A stretch of 64,000 nucleotides of DNA, from contig UQHF01000003.1 of the NCBI GenBank assembly GCA_900540785.1, positions 1 to 64,000 on the forward strand, written 5' to 3'. The notes under the pieces are model-generated. The model was not told the origin of the DNA. It searched no databases and was given only the letters and a program-made list of their open reading frames with translations. Both the position numbers and the translations under genes were made by a program. The number at the start of each line of letters is the position of its first letter. The stretch's first letter is position 1. Positions 17,374 through 26,060 of the stretch are shown here, piece after piece. Origin of the DNA: an uncultured Blautia sp. (GTDB lineage: Bacteria > Bacillota > Clostridia > Lachnospirales > Lachnospiraceae).

Positions 17374-17436
17374 CTGTTTTTTGTCCTTTTTTCTTTTGTA
17401 TTCTAACACATTTTGCAGAAAACCGCAATCCCGGCG

Positions 17437-18027
17437 CTATTTCCCGGATTTTTTTACTTTTTTGCCTTTTTTCTTCACACTGTATCCGAACGTTCCAAGC
17501 GTTTTTCCTGTTGCCAGATACTCTCCGTGAGAATACACCAGAAGTCGGGCATCATTCAAATGGAATTTTTTATTTCGGTCCATAAATTCCTCTTCTGCAT
17601 GAACGGCAAGCACGTCTGCCAGAAACATATGATGAGAGCCAAGTTCCTTAATTTCCCTCACCCTGCACTCAATACATACAGGTGATTCCTTTATCATCGG
17701 CGCTGAGACAAATTCTGCCTTTTCTTTTGTGAGCTTCATCTCTTTAAACTTGTCCACGTCCCTTCCGGAACGCACACCACAGTAATCTGTGGCAAACGCA
17801 AGCTTTTCTGTTGTAAGATTAATTACAAATTCCCCTGTTTTTTTAATCATATCATAAGAATAACGGGAAGGGCGGACAGAAATTGAAACCATAGGCGGAT
17901 TGGTACATACCGTTCCTGCCCATGCCACTGTAATAATATTATCCTGCCCTTCCCCATCTGTTACACTTACCATTACTGCCGGAAGGGGATACAGCATATT
18001 TCCCGGCTTCCATGTCTGCTTTGACAT
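17437..18027 (-). CDS. Flavin reductase-family (FMN-binding) protein
   Basis: 196 residues with a split-barrel flavin-binding fold: the N-terminal PAVMVSVTDGEGQDNIITVAWAG region (start of strand-rich core, quoted in part: PAVMVSV), NPPMVSISVRPSRYS, and GEFVINL typical of the flavin reductase-like domain. Such proteins reduce free FMN or hold it for small oxidoreductions; the physiological substrate is unknown. The C-terminus is a lysine-rich tail (KKKGKKVKKSGK). It begins 17 bases after ppaC and is probably in the same transcript. Confidence 0.8.
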   Translation of the reverse strand: MSKQTWKPGNMLYPLPAVMVSVTDGEGQDNIITVAWAGTVCTNPPMVSISVRPSRYSYDMIKKTGEFVINLTTEKLAFATDYCGVRSGRDVDKFKEMKLTKEKAEFVSAPMIKESPVCIECRVREIKELGSHHMFLADVLAVHAEEEFMDRNKKFHLNDARLLVYSHGEYLATGKTLGTFGYSVKKKGKKVKKSGK

Positions 18028-18044
18028 CTTTTTTCTCCTGTTCC

Positions 18045-19715
18045 TTATGCAAAATCACTCTGCAAAATCTGCGCTGCCTCCATCATTGCCGGAATGAGCT
18101 GCTTCTTTCTTGATACTACGCCTTTCAGGTGGAAGGTTCCTCCCTCAGGCTCCTGATGAAAGGCAAGCTCTGCCATCTCTCTGCTTCCGTCCCCATAGTA
18201 CAGAAGCTCTGTGGATTCCTCCATAATATTCGTCAGCATAAAATACACTCTTGAAATATTGTGGCGTCCGCATTCGCTCATAAGGAAAGGCAGCAGCTTT
18301 TCTTTTATCTCAAGAAGTTCCTCACTGTCCATTGAACTTATCTGACCAACACCAAATGTAATTTCGCCTTCCGCAATAAACTTCTTGTAATCCTGATAGA
18401 AAATTTCTTCCGGAGCCTTGTCTTTTAAGTTACTTCCTGCCTTAAACATTTCTCTTGCAAAATCCTCAATGTCAATATCCGCGATCAGAGCCAGTGCTCC
18501 TGCTGCCATTTTATCCTGAAGCGTACAGGTCGGGGAACGGAACATAAGCGTATCGGAAATTATAGCGGCGCAGAGAAGCCCTGCGATCGTCTGCGGAATC
18601 TCAAGTCGCTGTTCCCCGTAAAGCTGATACATGATTGTTCCCGTGCAGCCCACCGGCTGATTACGGAAGGAAATCGGCTTCATTGTCTCAAGAGAGCCCA
18701 GTTTATGGTGGTCAATAATCTCAAGAATTTCCGCTTTCTCAATATTTTCCACAGCCTGGTCCTTCTCGTTATGATCGACAAGGATTACTTTTTTCCTGTG
18801 CATATCAAGGAAATTCCGTCTGGAAATCGTCCCTACACATCGCCCTCTTTTATCAATGACAGGAAAGGCGCGGTGACGGTTTTTGATCATTACGTCCTGA
18901 ATATCGTCTGTATAATCTTCTGTGCTGAAAGTCACAAGATTATCTGTTTTCATGACATACCGGATCGGAATACTCTGGTTGATCAGCCTTGCAATGGTAA
19001 ACGTATCGTAGGGAGACATGATGATTACAATGTTTCTTTCATGTGCAAGCTTAATAACTTTTTCTGTCACCTGGATTCCAAGTCCTACAATAATGCAGCT
19101 TACATTCTGATTGATCGCCTCAAGATGGTCTTCCTCACGGTCGCCCATGATCACCATATCGTCTTCTTCTATATAGGTTTTCATCATTTCCGGATTTGCA
19201 GTTGCAACAAGAACCTTTCCCTTTACAAAATAGGCATGTTCATTTCCTTCGATCACAGTTCCTTCTATGGTTTCCGCAATTCGTCTGTACTGTGTTCTGG
19301 CAGTAGAAAGCAGATAGCTGTCCGTCTTATCCATATAGGTTTTTGCAATATCTCCAATAGTGATAAGACCCTCAAGTTTTCCATCCTTATCCCTTATAGG
19401 CAGGGAAACAATGCTGTTCTGCTGCATCATTTCCCAGGCATTTTTCAGGGACATACTTTTATCTGCCTCAGGACTCATGCGTATATCCATATCTTTTACC
19501 TGCGTACCGATATTTGTAATATATCCCGGCGGGTGAACTCCAAAACGGTTCAGAACAAACTGCGTTTCCTCATTAATCTGTCCGGCTCTCTTTGGAATAT
19601 ATTTTCCGCTCTGTGTCGTTCTGTTTTTAATATCTGCGTAGGCAATGGCAGAGCATATGGAATCTGTATCCGGATTCTTATGCCCGATCACAAATATCTT
19701 TTCCTGGTTCCGCAT
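18045..19715 (-). CDS. ppaC: Manganese-dependent inorganic pyrophosphatase with CBS and DRTGG domains
   Basis: About 556 residues from the ATG at 19715, which has AGGAGG; the upstream extension of the open frame is not conserved-looking. Family II pyrophosphatase with metal-binding GHKNPDTDS at the N-terminus and DHHKLGS further on. A regulatory insert follows the first DHH part: CBS pair split by a DRTGG domain (about 70-300). In this subtype AMP/ADP inhibit and ATP or diadenosine polyphosphates activate. It pulls biosynthetic reactions forward by removing PPi. Neighbours are the S1 protein and flavin reductase. Confidence 0.92.
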   Translation of the reverse strand: MRNQEKIFVIGHKNPDTDSICSAIAYADIKNRTTQSGKYIPKRAGQINEETQFVLNRFGVHPPGYITNIGTQVKDMDIRMSPEADKSMSLKNAWEMMQQNSIVSLPIRDKDGKLEGLITIGDIAKTYMDKTDSYLLSTARTQYRRIAETIEGTVIEGNEHAYFVKGKVLVATANPEMMKTYIEEDDMVIMGDREEDHLEAINQNVSCIIVGLGIQVTEKVIKLAHERNIVIIMSPYDTFTIARLINQSIPIRYVMKTDNLVTFSTEDYTDDIQDVMIKNRHRAFPVIDKRGRCVGTISRRNFLDMHRKKVILVDHNEKDQAVENIEKAEILEIIDHHKLGSLETMKPISFRNQPVGCTGTIMYQLYGEQRLEIPQTIAGLLCAAIISDTLMFRSPTCTLQDKMAAGALALIADIDIEDFAREMFKAGSNLKDKAPEEIFYQDYKKFIAEGEITFGVGQISSMDSEELLEIKEKLLPFLMSECGRHNISRVYFMLTNIMEESTELLYYGDGSREMAELAFHQEPEGGTFHLKGVVSRKKQLIPAMMEAAQILQSDFA

Positions 19716-19740
19716 TCGCAGCCCTCCTGTTTTTCTGTTA

Positions 19741-20643
19741 TTATAATTTAATATTGGCAAAAAGAGAGCCCAGTGATGTGGTAGCTTCCTCGCCGGAATC
19801 CGGCAGTTCCACAACTTCTTCCTCAATTTCCTTTGCCATCATATCTGACGCCTCTTTGATACTGAGACTGATTTTTCCATCTTTGATTCCTGTTATCTTT
19901 ACTTTTACCTTATCGCCAACAGAAAGTACCTCTGAAGGTTTTTTAATTCTCTTTTCGCAAATCTGGGAAATATGAACAAGTCCGGAAAGCCCGTTTCCAA
20001 GATTTACAAACGCTCCGTATGTCTGCAGGCTTTCTACCCTTCCCTCCGTGATCAGTCCGATCTCCAGATTGGAGACTTTATTTTTTCTTTCTTCCTCTGC
20101 CTTCTCTCTTAAAATTTCTCTTGCAGAAAGAATCAGGCGTTTTTCCTCTTTATCTACATCAAATACCTGAACCTGTATCGGACGGTTCAGATATTGGTTT
20201 GTATCTTCCACATACTGAAGAGAAATCTTTGACGCAGGAATAAATCCTCTTACTCCTTCTACATAGGCAACAACACCGCCGTTTACCACGCCTTTTACTA
20301 CAACGTCGAGAACCTCTTTTGATTCTTTTAATTCCTGAAGCTTATCCCATGCAAGAATATCTGCTGCTGATACTCTGGAAAGCAGAATATTTCCGTGCCC
20401 GTCATCTCGTCTCATCACAGTAGCAGAAACTTCATCTCCCACATGAACTTCGTCTTTAATGCAAAATCCCGGTTCTCTGCTGTACTCTTCTGCCGGTATG
20501 ATTCCCTCCGCATAATATTTTAAATCGAGAATTACTTCTTTTTCGTCCGCACTTATTACGGTTCCCGTAAGAATATCGCCCTCTTCAATTCTTTTGAAGG
20601 AAGCCTCCAGCTCTGCTTCATAATCTTTCATCGTCTCTGCCAT
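19741..20643 (-). CDS. S1 RNA-binding domain protein (RpsA-like)
   Basis: About 300 residues from the ATG at 20643, which has GAGGAG 9 bases before; a TTG three codons earlier is in frame but too close to that site. Three S1 (OB-fold) domains can be seen, at about 15-85, 100-170 and 185-255, the last with the textbook ITEGRVESLQTYGAFVNLG and SGLVHISQI. Firmicute S1-like proteins of this length lack the two ribosome-docking repeats of E. coli S1, so a role as ribosomal protein is uncertain. First gene of the run toward murA; diverges from the alarmone synthetase gene. Confidence 0.85.
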   Translation of the reverse strand: MAETMKDYEAELEASFKRIEEGDILTGTVISADEKEVILDLKYYAEGIIPAEEYSREPGFCIKDEVHVGDEVSATVMRRDDGHGNILLSRVSAADILAWDKLQELKESKEVLDVVVKGVVNGGVVAYVEGVRGFIPASKISLQYVEDTNQYLNRPIQVQVFDVDKEEKRLILSAREILREKAEEERKNKVSNLEIGLITEGRVESLQTYGAFVNLGNGLSGLVHISQICEKRIKKPSEVLSVGDKVKVKITGIKDGKISLSIKEASDMMAKEIEEEVVELPDSGEEATTSLGSLFANIKL

Positions 20644-20675
20644 TTTAACCAACTCCTCATTTTTTATTTATGGTG

Positions 20676-20720
20676 ATTATAGCATATCCTTTTGAGAAAT
20701 GGAAACAATTATGTTATACT
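20676..20720. promoter_or_regulatory. Back-to-back promoters of the S1-protein and alarmone-synthetase genes
   Basis: Plus strand: TTGAGA (20692-20697), 17-base spacer, TATACT (20715-20720), reading to the synthetase. Minus strand: TATAAT (20676-20681) with only a weak -35 (TTCCAT) 17 bases upstream, which overlaps the plus-strand spacer. Binding at one could interfere with the other. Confidence 0.65.
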
Positions 20721-20765
20721 GTAGATGGCAGGACAAGCTGCCTCTATAATCAAAAAAGAAAGAAT

Positions 20766-21428
20766 ATGCCTATGAAACAAAAATCTGTACCATTGGAGGA
20801 TTTTAAAGAAGTCAACGATTGGGACACCGTGATTTTCCTTTATAAATCCGCCTTAAAACAAATTCAGACAAAAATTGATATTCTAAACGATGAATTTCAG
20901 AACCGACACAAATATAATCCCATTGAGCACGTAAAAGCCCGTATCAAAACACCGGAAAGCATCGTAAAAAAACTGAAGCGCTACGATTATGAATCCAGTG
21001 TGGAAAATATGGTCCTCTACATCAACGATATTGCAGGAATCCGTATCACCTGCTCTTTCACATCCGATATTTATAAAATCGCGGATATGATCGCAAACCA
21101 GAATGACCTGACCGTTCTCTCTGTGCAGGATTATATTAAAAATCCAAAAAAAAGCGGCTACAGAAGCTATCATATGCTTGTAACCGTTCCTGTTTTTCTT
21201 TCTGATGTTGTGGTTGATACAAAGGTGGAAATTCAGATCCGCACAGTAGCACAGGACTTCTGGGCAACTCTTGAACACAAAATGCACTATAAATTTGAAG
21301 GCGAGGGACCAGATTATATTTCCAGAGAATTACGGGAATGTGCAGGTTTTGTCACTTTACTTGATGAAAAAATGGAACAGCTTAATATAGAAATTCAGAA
21401 ATATGGAGACAAACAGAATAAATCCTGA
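20766..21428 (+). CDS. relQ: Small alarmone (p)ppGpp synthetase
   Basis: About 220 residues from the ATG at 20766. A single synthetase domain, with no hydrolase, TGS or ACT parts, so a RelQ/YjbM-type small alarmone synthetase. Seen are RIKTPESIVKKL, NDIAGIRI (acidic metal site), KSGYRSYHM (G-loop, pyrophosphate transfer) and VEIQIRTVAQDFWATLEHKMHYK. It makes ppGpp from GTP/GDP and ATP under stress. It is the one left-arm gene on the plus strand, so it faces the replication fork. A terminator follows. Confidence 0.93.
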   Translation: MPMKQKSVPLEDFKEVNDWDTVIFLYKSALKQIQTKIDILNDEFQNRHKYNPIEHVKARIKTPESIVKKLKRYDYESSVENMVLYINDIAGIRITCSFTSDIYKIADMIANQNDLTVLSVQDYIKNPKKSGYRSYHMLVTVPVFLSDVVVDTKVEIQIRTVAQDFWATLEHKMHYKFEGEGPDYISRELRECAGFVTLLDEKMEQLNIEIQKYGDKQNKS

Positions 21429-21440
21429 TAAAACGAGGAG

Positions 21441-21466
21441 TGCCCCGGCAGTGGTTTACCGGGGCA
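21441..21466 (+). terminator. relQ terminator
   Basis: TGCCCCGG (21441-21448) and CCGGGGCA (21459-21466) form an 8-bp stem with a 10-base loop, 12 bases after the stop. The tail TTATTATG is only moderately T-rich. Confidence 0.7.
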
Positions 21467-21488
21467 TTATTATGAAAAAACTGTTTGT

Positions 21489-21540
21489 GTAATGAGTATC
21501 ATTACATTTTCAACCGTAGCAGTTCTTTCGAACTGATTTT
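21489..21540. other. Two further hairpins in the convergent relQ / secreted-protein gap
   Basis: GTAATGA-GTA-TCATTAC at 21489-21505 followed by ATTTT, and CAGTTC-TTTC-GAACTG at 21520-21535 followed by ATTTT. Either may be a back-up terminator for plus-strand transcripts. The rest of the gap to 21694 is very A/T-rich with no gene seen. Confidence 0.45.
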
Positions 21541-21694
21541 ATCATAGCAAATATTTATGAACAAATTATGAATGAATAATGAATTTTTGTCTATTTGCAC
21601 AGTTTTTTTTATATTTTTCCTCTATTTTTATAATATATACCAATCTATCTTTTCATTTACACTTATAAAATATTAATTTTGTATGTTTTCTCTC

Positions 21695-22150
21695 TTAGCC
21701 GAGAATGTTTTTTGCGAAATCAATCACTTTTTGAATGAATCCCTTTACCTCTTCCTTTCCAATTCCCAGACTTTCCATTTTATCGTAAACACTTTCAATC
21801 TGAGAACGCAGCGTTTCCGCATCAATATCTACTGCAAGAACTTTCTGTGCCACATTCACAATGGCTTCCTTCTCACTATCTGTAAGGCTGATGCCAAGCT
21901 CTTCTGAAGCCATATCCACACCACTGGCGATCTGCTCGCCTGTGATCTGCTGCTGGTCGATCAAATCCTTCACGTAAACAACAATATCTGCCACCTGTCC
22001 CGGGTCAGACAAAAGATTGTCTACATTCTCCATAATGACTTCCTCTGCCTGGCTTCCGGCAGTATCTGCTGCCATAGAAGTAACCGGAGTACAGAAAAGA
22101 ACTGCTGCTGTCATAATTACTGCTGTTAATTTTTTTATTTTTTTCATCAT
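21695..22150 (-). CDS. Small secreted protein, DUF1002-like
   Basis: 151 residues. A clear signal peptide (MMKKIKKLTAVIMTAAVLF...) with a likely cut after SMA, leaving about 123 residues that are almost all helical and acidic. The segment GISLTDSEKEAIVNVAQKV resembles the C-terminal part of DUF1002 proteins, but this protein is half their usual length, so the link is tentative. AGGAGG precedes the start. It stands alone between relQ and rsmA. Function unknown. Confidence 0.65.
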   Translation of the reverse strand: MMKKIKKLTAVIMTAAVLFCTPVTSMAADTAGSQAEEVIMENVDNLLSDPGQVADIVVYVKDLIDQQQITGEQIASGVDMASEELGISLTDSEKEAIVNVAQKVLAVDIDAETLRSQIESVYDKMESLGIGKEEVKGFIQKVIDFAKNILG

Positions 22151-22477
22151 CTTGTAAACCTCCTGTTTTTTATTGTCTTCTTAAAACAGTTTCCAGTATA
22201 ACACACATTCCCTCCCTGTCTGTAAAATTTATATAAAAGGTTTCTTACCATTTTCTGTAAATCCTGTCCTGTGTCCTGTTTTCCCCCACTTATTCATAAA
22301 ACATTTGACATTCGTTCATGATTTTTTCACATGTTACACATGATTCCATCACATTTATTGGATATACTAGCATCATAAAAATAATACAGCCAACATTATT
22401 TTTATAAAATTTCTTTTTCATATGTTGATTGCTCCCAAGGCAATCAACTCTCCTTCCTTTTAAAACTATAAACGTAT
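22151..22477. other. A/T-rich intergenic region, no gene seen
   Basis: Between the secreted-protein start and the rsmA terminator. A TATACT -10 (minus, 22195-22200) could serve the secreted protein but has no well-spaced -35. Short open frames here lack ribosome sites. Confidence 0.5.
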
Positions 22478-22514
22478 AAAAAAAGTATCCGACTAGCCAC
22501 CGGATACTTTTTTT
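22478..22514 (-). terminator. Bidirectional terminator after rsmA
   Basis: A 7-bp GTATCCG/CGGATAC stem flanked by seven A on one side and seven T on the other (22478-22514), so it is a good terminator on both strands. It lies 4 bases past the rsmA stop and closes the dnaA-rsmA run. Confidence 0.9.
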
Positions 22515-22518
22515 GTTA

Positions 22519-23394
22519 TCATTTTCTTTTTTCATCAAACGCATTCGCAATCTTGGCAAATTCGGAAAGTGTCAGCGCTTCTCCCCGGATATTCAGAGGA
22601 ATCCCGCATGCATTTAATACCTCTTCTATCTCTTCCCTGGAGTAAGAAAGCTCCTGAGAATTTTTAAGACCGTTTACAAGTGTCTTTCTTCTCTGGTTGA
22701 AGGACGCCCGTATAATACGGAACATCAGCTTTTCATCAGTTACCTGAACCGGAGGTTTCTCATACCGTTCCAGGCGGATAACTGCACTTCCGACCTTTGG
22801 TCTTGGCATAAAGCAGTTTGGCGGTACATTTGCAACAATTTCCGGTCTTGCATAATACTGAACAGCCAGAGACAACGCACCGTAATCTTTTGTGCCCGGC
22901 CCAACCTGCATTCTGTCTGCAACTTCCTTCTGGACCATGATCGTAATCGAATCAATAGGAACCTGATTTTCAAACAATCCCATAATAATAGGGGTGGTGA
23001 TATAATACGGCAGATTTGCCACTACCTTTATAGGCTTTCCGCCGTTCTTCTCCAATGCCAGCTTCCGAATGTCCACCTTCAGAATATCATCATTGATCAC
23101 GGTTACATTATCCCAGTCCTTCAGTGTATCTTTCAGAATGGGAATCAACGTATTATCAATTTCCACTGCCGTAACCTCTCTTGCATACTCTGCAAGATAC
23201 TGAGTCATAGTCCCGATTCCAGGACCGATTTCCAGCACAAAATCTTCTTTTGTGATCTGTGAGGCAGCAATGATTTTTTCCAGAACATGGGTATCGATCA
23301 GAAAATTCTGACCGAACCTTTTCTGGAATGCAAAGTTATACTTCTGAAGAACTTCAATGGTGTATTTTGGATTTCCGAGATAAGGTCCGGTCAT
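22519..23394 (-). CDS. rsmA: 16S rRNA (adenine(1518)-N6/adenine(1519)-N6)-dimethyltransferase
   Basis: 291 residues. KsgA family: dimethylates two adenines in the 3' terminal helix of 16S rRNA late in 30S assembly; loss gives kasugamycin resistance. Seen are KRFGQNFLID at the N-terminus, the SAM loop EIGPGIGTMT and the catalytic NLPYYITTPII, with a C-terminal helical domain. It follows the TPR/AAA-like gene after 31 bases and is last before the terminator. Confidence 0.96.
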   Translation of the reverse strand: MTGPYLGNPKYTIEVLQKYNFAFQKRFGQNFLIDTHVLEKIIAASQITKEDFVLEIGPGIGTMTQYLAEYAREVTAVEIDNTLIPILKDTLKDWDNVTVINDDILKVDIRKLALEKNGGKPIKVVANLPYYITTPIIMGLFENQVPIDSITIMVQKEVADRMQVGPGTKDYGALSLAVQYYARPEIVANVPPNCFMPRPKVGSAVIRLERYEKPPVQVTDEKLMFRIIRASFNQRRKTLVNGLKNSQELSYSREEIEEVLNACGIPLNIRGEALTLSEFAKIANAFDEKRK

Positions 23395-23425
23395 AATTCA
23401 CACTTCCTTTTTGATTTTATAATTT

Positions 23426-26017
23426 TTATTTACCGCTGAAATCTTTTTCGTACAGTACAATATATCCGTCTCTGTCCAGTCGTTTTTTGGACGCATTCTT
23501 TTTAAACAGGCGTCCGCCCTGAGATTTGCTGATTGCCGCATCAATCAGATTCTTGACAGCGCCAATATTCATTGGCTCATCTTCCTTCTGATTAACTCCG
23601 ATGAGATTATAAAGGGCAAGCATTCCCATGTTATCAATTCTGTATCCGTTTTCCTTTGCATAAACCTTTGCAAAATTTGCAAGCTCATCATTTGTGAATA
23701 CAGGAATATTAATAACAGACGTGAATTTTTTTGCAAGTTTTGGGTATCTTGCAAGCATTTTTCTCATGCCTATTTTTTCGTCCTCCAGAATTACCGTAAG
23801 ACCATCCGTCTCTTCTTCCATAATCTGGTTTAGCTGCTCTGCTGTTTCCTGGTCGAGCTGATTCGCATCTTCTATGACAAAGAAACCGCCTGACAGTTTA
23901 TTCATAATTTTTCGAAGATCTTTTCCATTAATCTGTTCTGCAAAAATATATGCCACATTTGCAGCTTCCAGATTCAGCTCTTTGCATACCGCTGGAATCA
24001 GACTTGAAATCAGCCTTGTTTTTCCCGTTTCCCTTCCGCCCATCACTACAATATTTCCTGTTTTTGACGTTTTATCTGCTGCTGCAAGCTGGGCATCAAG
24101 AAGAGCTTCTACTATCTGCTCCTTCATTCCGGGTATTTTTACAAAATATGTAAAAAGCTTTTTCTCCTCGTCACGAAGTTCATTCTCTCTTGGGACAATA
24201 TTAAGAGCATCTGTATCTTCCTCTGCACTCATGGAATCAATAAATCGTTCCAGCTCCTCCTCTTCTGAGAGAAGGTCTTCATCAAGAGAAGGTTCCTCTT
24301 CCTGGAAACGCATGGATTCCGGAAGGATTTCTTCTGGAATTTCTTCCTCTTCCTCCTTAAAGTCATGGAAAATTTCTTCTTCCTCTTCCATATCCAGATT
24401 TTCTTCTGACATAATATTTCTGAGAAGCTCCTCGTCTTCCGATTCTTTTTCTTCATTTTCGGTAAAACGATTCTCAATAATATCCTCAGATTCCAGATCC
24501 GGGATTTCTGTTTTTTCTTCCTTTTTTGCAACCGGCATATCAAACGGAAGTTTTATCTCAGGCTCGTCTTTCTGTACCGCAGACGGTCCCTTCATAAACT
24601 CCTGCTCTGCCAGTCTCAAATCTTCCTCTGAAAAGATTTCCTCTTCCAGATCGTCCATCGTCACATCTGCGATCTGTTCCGGCAGAACATCCTCTTCCTC
24701 TGCTGCGGATTCTCCTGGAATCTCCGGTTCTTCCTCTTCTTCCGGAATATCAATTCCCTGAGCCGAAGCCGCCGCAAGAATCGTATCCTCCAGATTAAAA
24801 TCAAAATCGTCTTTCTCTTCCGATGGCTCTTTAATATTTTCCGGAATATTTTCTGCAATACTTTCCCTTATCTTTATTTCTTCGATTTCAGGCGCTTCCT
24901 TCGGCGTCATATTTCTCATGGATTTTGGAATATTAAGCTCCGGCATTCTCATTGTCTGAGAAAAATCAAAAGCAGGCTCTTTTACAGCAGCTTCTTCTTT
25001 TTCCTGCAGAACCTCCTGTTTTTCTAAAACTGTCTCTGTCGGTTCTGTCTTCTTCGTTTTTTCAAACTCTTCTTCCAGTTCCGGAACCTTGTCGTATTCC
25101 TCCTCAGACTCTTCCTCAGAAGACGGATTTTTCAGCATTTCCTTCTGCTCTTCTTCGGAACTTTCGTCTTCCTCTTCCTCAAACTCATCAAAGGATGTCC
25201 GTTTTGCACGGAAGATGTCACGGATACCTTTTGAAATTTTCTCCTGAAGAGTCTCCGCTCCTTCCAGATCTTTGTCGCTTCGTATCTGAATACTCTCAAT
25301 TTCAGGCTTTTCTGGTTCAGGCGCAGGTTTTTCTTCCTGTTTCTCCATATTTTCCTTTAATGCCTTTGCATCTTCCGGCTTCAGAAGTTTTGGAATAAAC
25401 TGCTTCTCATATTTTTCTTTCTCTGCTCCTGTGAGAAGTCCCATACGCATTTTCAGGTCAAGTGCCTTCATCACATATGTTCCTTCATTGAACCAGAGAA
25501 TCAGTTCATCACAGATTTCCAGACATTTTTCTTTATTTCCCGCCTTGTAATAAAGTTTTGCCAGTTCATATGTCCATTTTTCTGTAAATTCTTTTTCTTT
25601 ATATTCCTCAAGAATTGCAATCTGCTCATTGAGAGACGCCTTCTTTGCCCGGAATATCTTATATTTCAGAACATATCTTGTGTTATCATTTGGAGCAATT
25701 TCCTTAAACTCGTCAAAATATTCCATTGCCTCCTCAATATCTCCCATTTTCAGAGAAATTTCTATAAGACGGTAAAGAATATTTTTTCCGATTGGCGCTT
25801 TATGATAAGCAAGAAGGAAGATTTCCCGGCTGTCCTCGTATCTCTTATTTGCCGCGTAAATTTCTCCCACAACGCATAAGGTTCTCACATTTTTCACACG
25901 ACGCCAGTCAATGCTGTCCACAACTTCCATCGCGCCCTTATAATCTTTTTTTTCAACTAAGTTATTAATTTCCTCAAGCTTGATTCGAAATTCTTCTTTA
26001 TCCAAAATTTTCACCAA
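23426..26017 (-). CDS. Large TPR / acidic linker / AAA-like ATPase protein of unknown function
   Basis: 863 residues in three parts. 1-210: helical repeats of TPR type (for example ARKLYYKAGN-like pairs, EKCLEICDELI). About 220-640: a linker extremely rich in Glu and Asp, probably disordered, with few hydrophobic patches. About 650-863: a P-loop domain with GGRETGKT (about 660-667), a Walker-B-like GGFFVIEDANQLD (about 710-720) and an LARYPKLAKKF...FTNDELANFAK layout like CbbX/SpoVK AAA+ proteins. The usual second Walker-B acidic pair is ED. It sits between recF and rsmA where gyrB is usual. No function is known to me. Confidence 0.7.
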   Translation of the reverse strand: MVKILDKEEFRIKLEEINNLVEKKDYKGAMEVVDSIDWRRVKNVRTLCVVGEIYAANKRYEDSREIFLLAYHKAPIGKNILYRLIEISLKMGDIEEAMEYFDEFKEIAPNDNTRYVLKYKIFRAKKASLNEQIAILEEYKEKEFTEKWTYELAKLYYKAGNKEKCLEICDELILWFNEGTYVMKALDLKMRMGLLTGAEKEKYEKQFIPKLLKPEDAKALKENMEKQEEKPAPEPEKPEIESIQIRSDKDLEGAETLQEKISKGIRDIFRAKRTSFDEFEEEEDESSEEEQKEMLKNPSSEEESEEEYDKVPELEEEFEKTKKTEPTETVLEKQEVLQEKEEAAVKEPAFDFSQTMRMPELNIPKSMRNMTPKEAPEIEEIKIRESIAENIPENIKEPSEEKDDFDFNLEDTILAAASAQGIDIPEEEEEPEIPGESAAEEEDVLPEQIADVTMDDLEEEIFSEEDLRLAEQEFMKGPSAVQKDEPEIKLPFDMPVAKKEEKTEIPDLESEDIIENRFTENEEKESEDEELLRNIMSEENLDMEEEEEIFHDFKEEEEEIPEEILPESMRFQEEEPSLDEDLLSEEEELERFIDSMSAEEDTDALNIVPRENELRDEEKKLFTYFVKIPGMKEQIVEALLDAQLAAADKTSKTGNIVVMGGRETGKTRLISSLIPAVCKELNLEAANVAYIFAEQINGKDLRKIMNKLSGGFFVIEDANQLDQETAEQLNQIMEEETDGLTVILEDEKIGMRKMLARYPKLAKKFTSVINIPVFTNDELANFAKVYAKENGYRIDNMGMLALYNLIGVNQKEDEPMNIGAVKNLIDAAISKSQGGRLFKKNASKKRLDRDGYIVLYEKDFSGK

Positions 26018-26060
26018 CTTTCCATAGTTACGAGTAGTTTAACATATGCTTATATACTTG

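Noticed and set aside
18705..19751. 348-codon plus-strand open frame
   Set aside because: Antisense to the pyrophosphatase gene, whose domains are clear; composition is that of a shadow frame.
21489..21505. GTAATGA-GTA-TCATTAC looks somewhat like a Fur box
   Set aside because: It lies downstream of two convergent genes, not at a promoter; a terminator or chance hairpin fits better.
22290..22559. Minus-strand open frame overlapping the rsmA end and its terminator
   Set aside because: It runs through a strong bidirectional terminator and overlaps rsmA in another frame; no ribosome site.
23874..24761. 295-codon plus-strand Ser-rich open frame
   Set aside because: Reverse reading of the Glu-rich linker of the TPR/AAA-like gene; no ribosome site.
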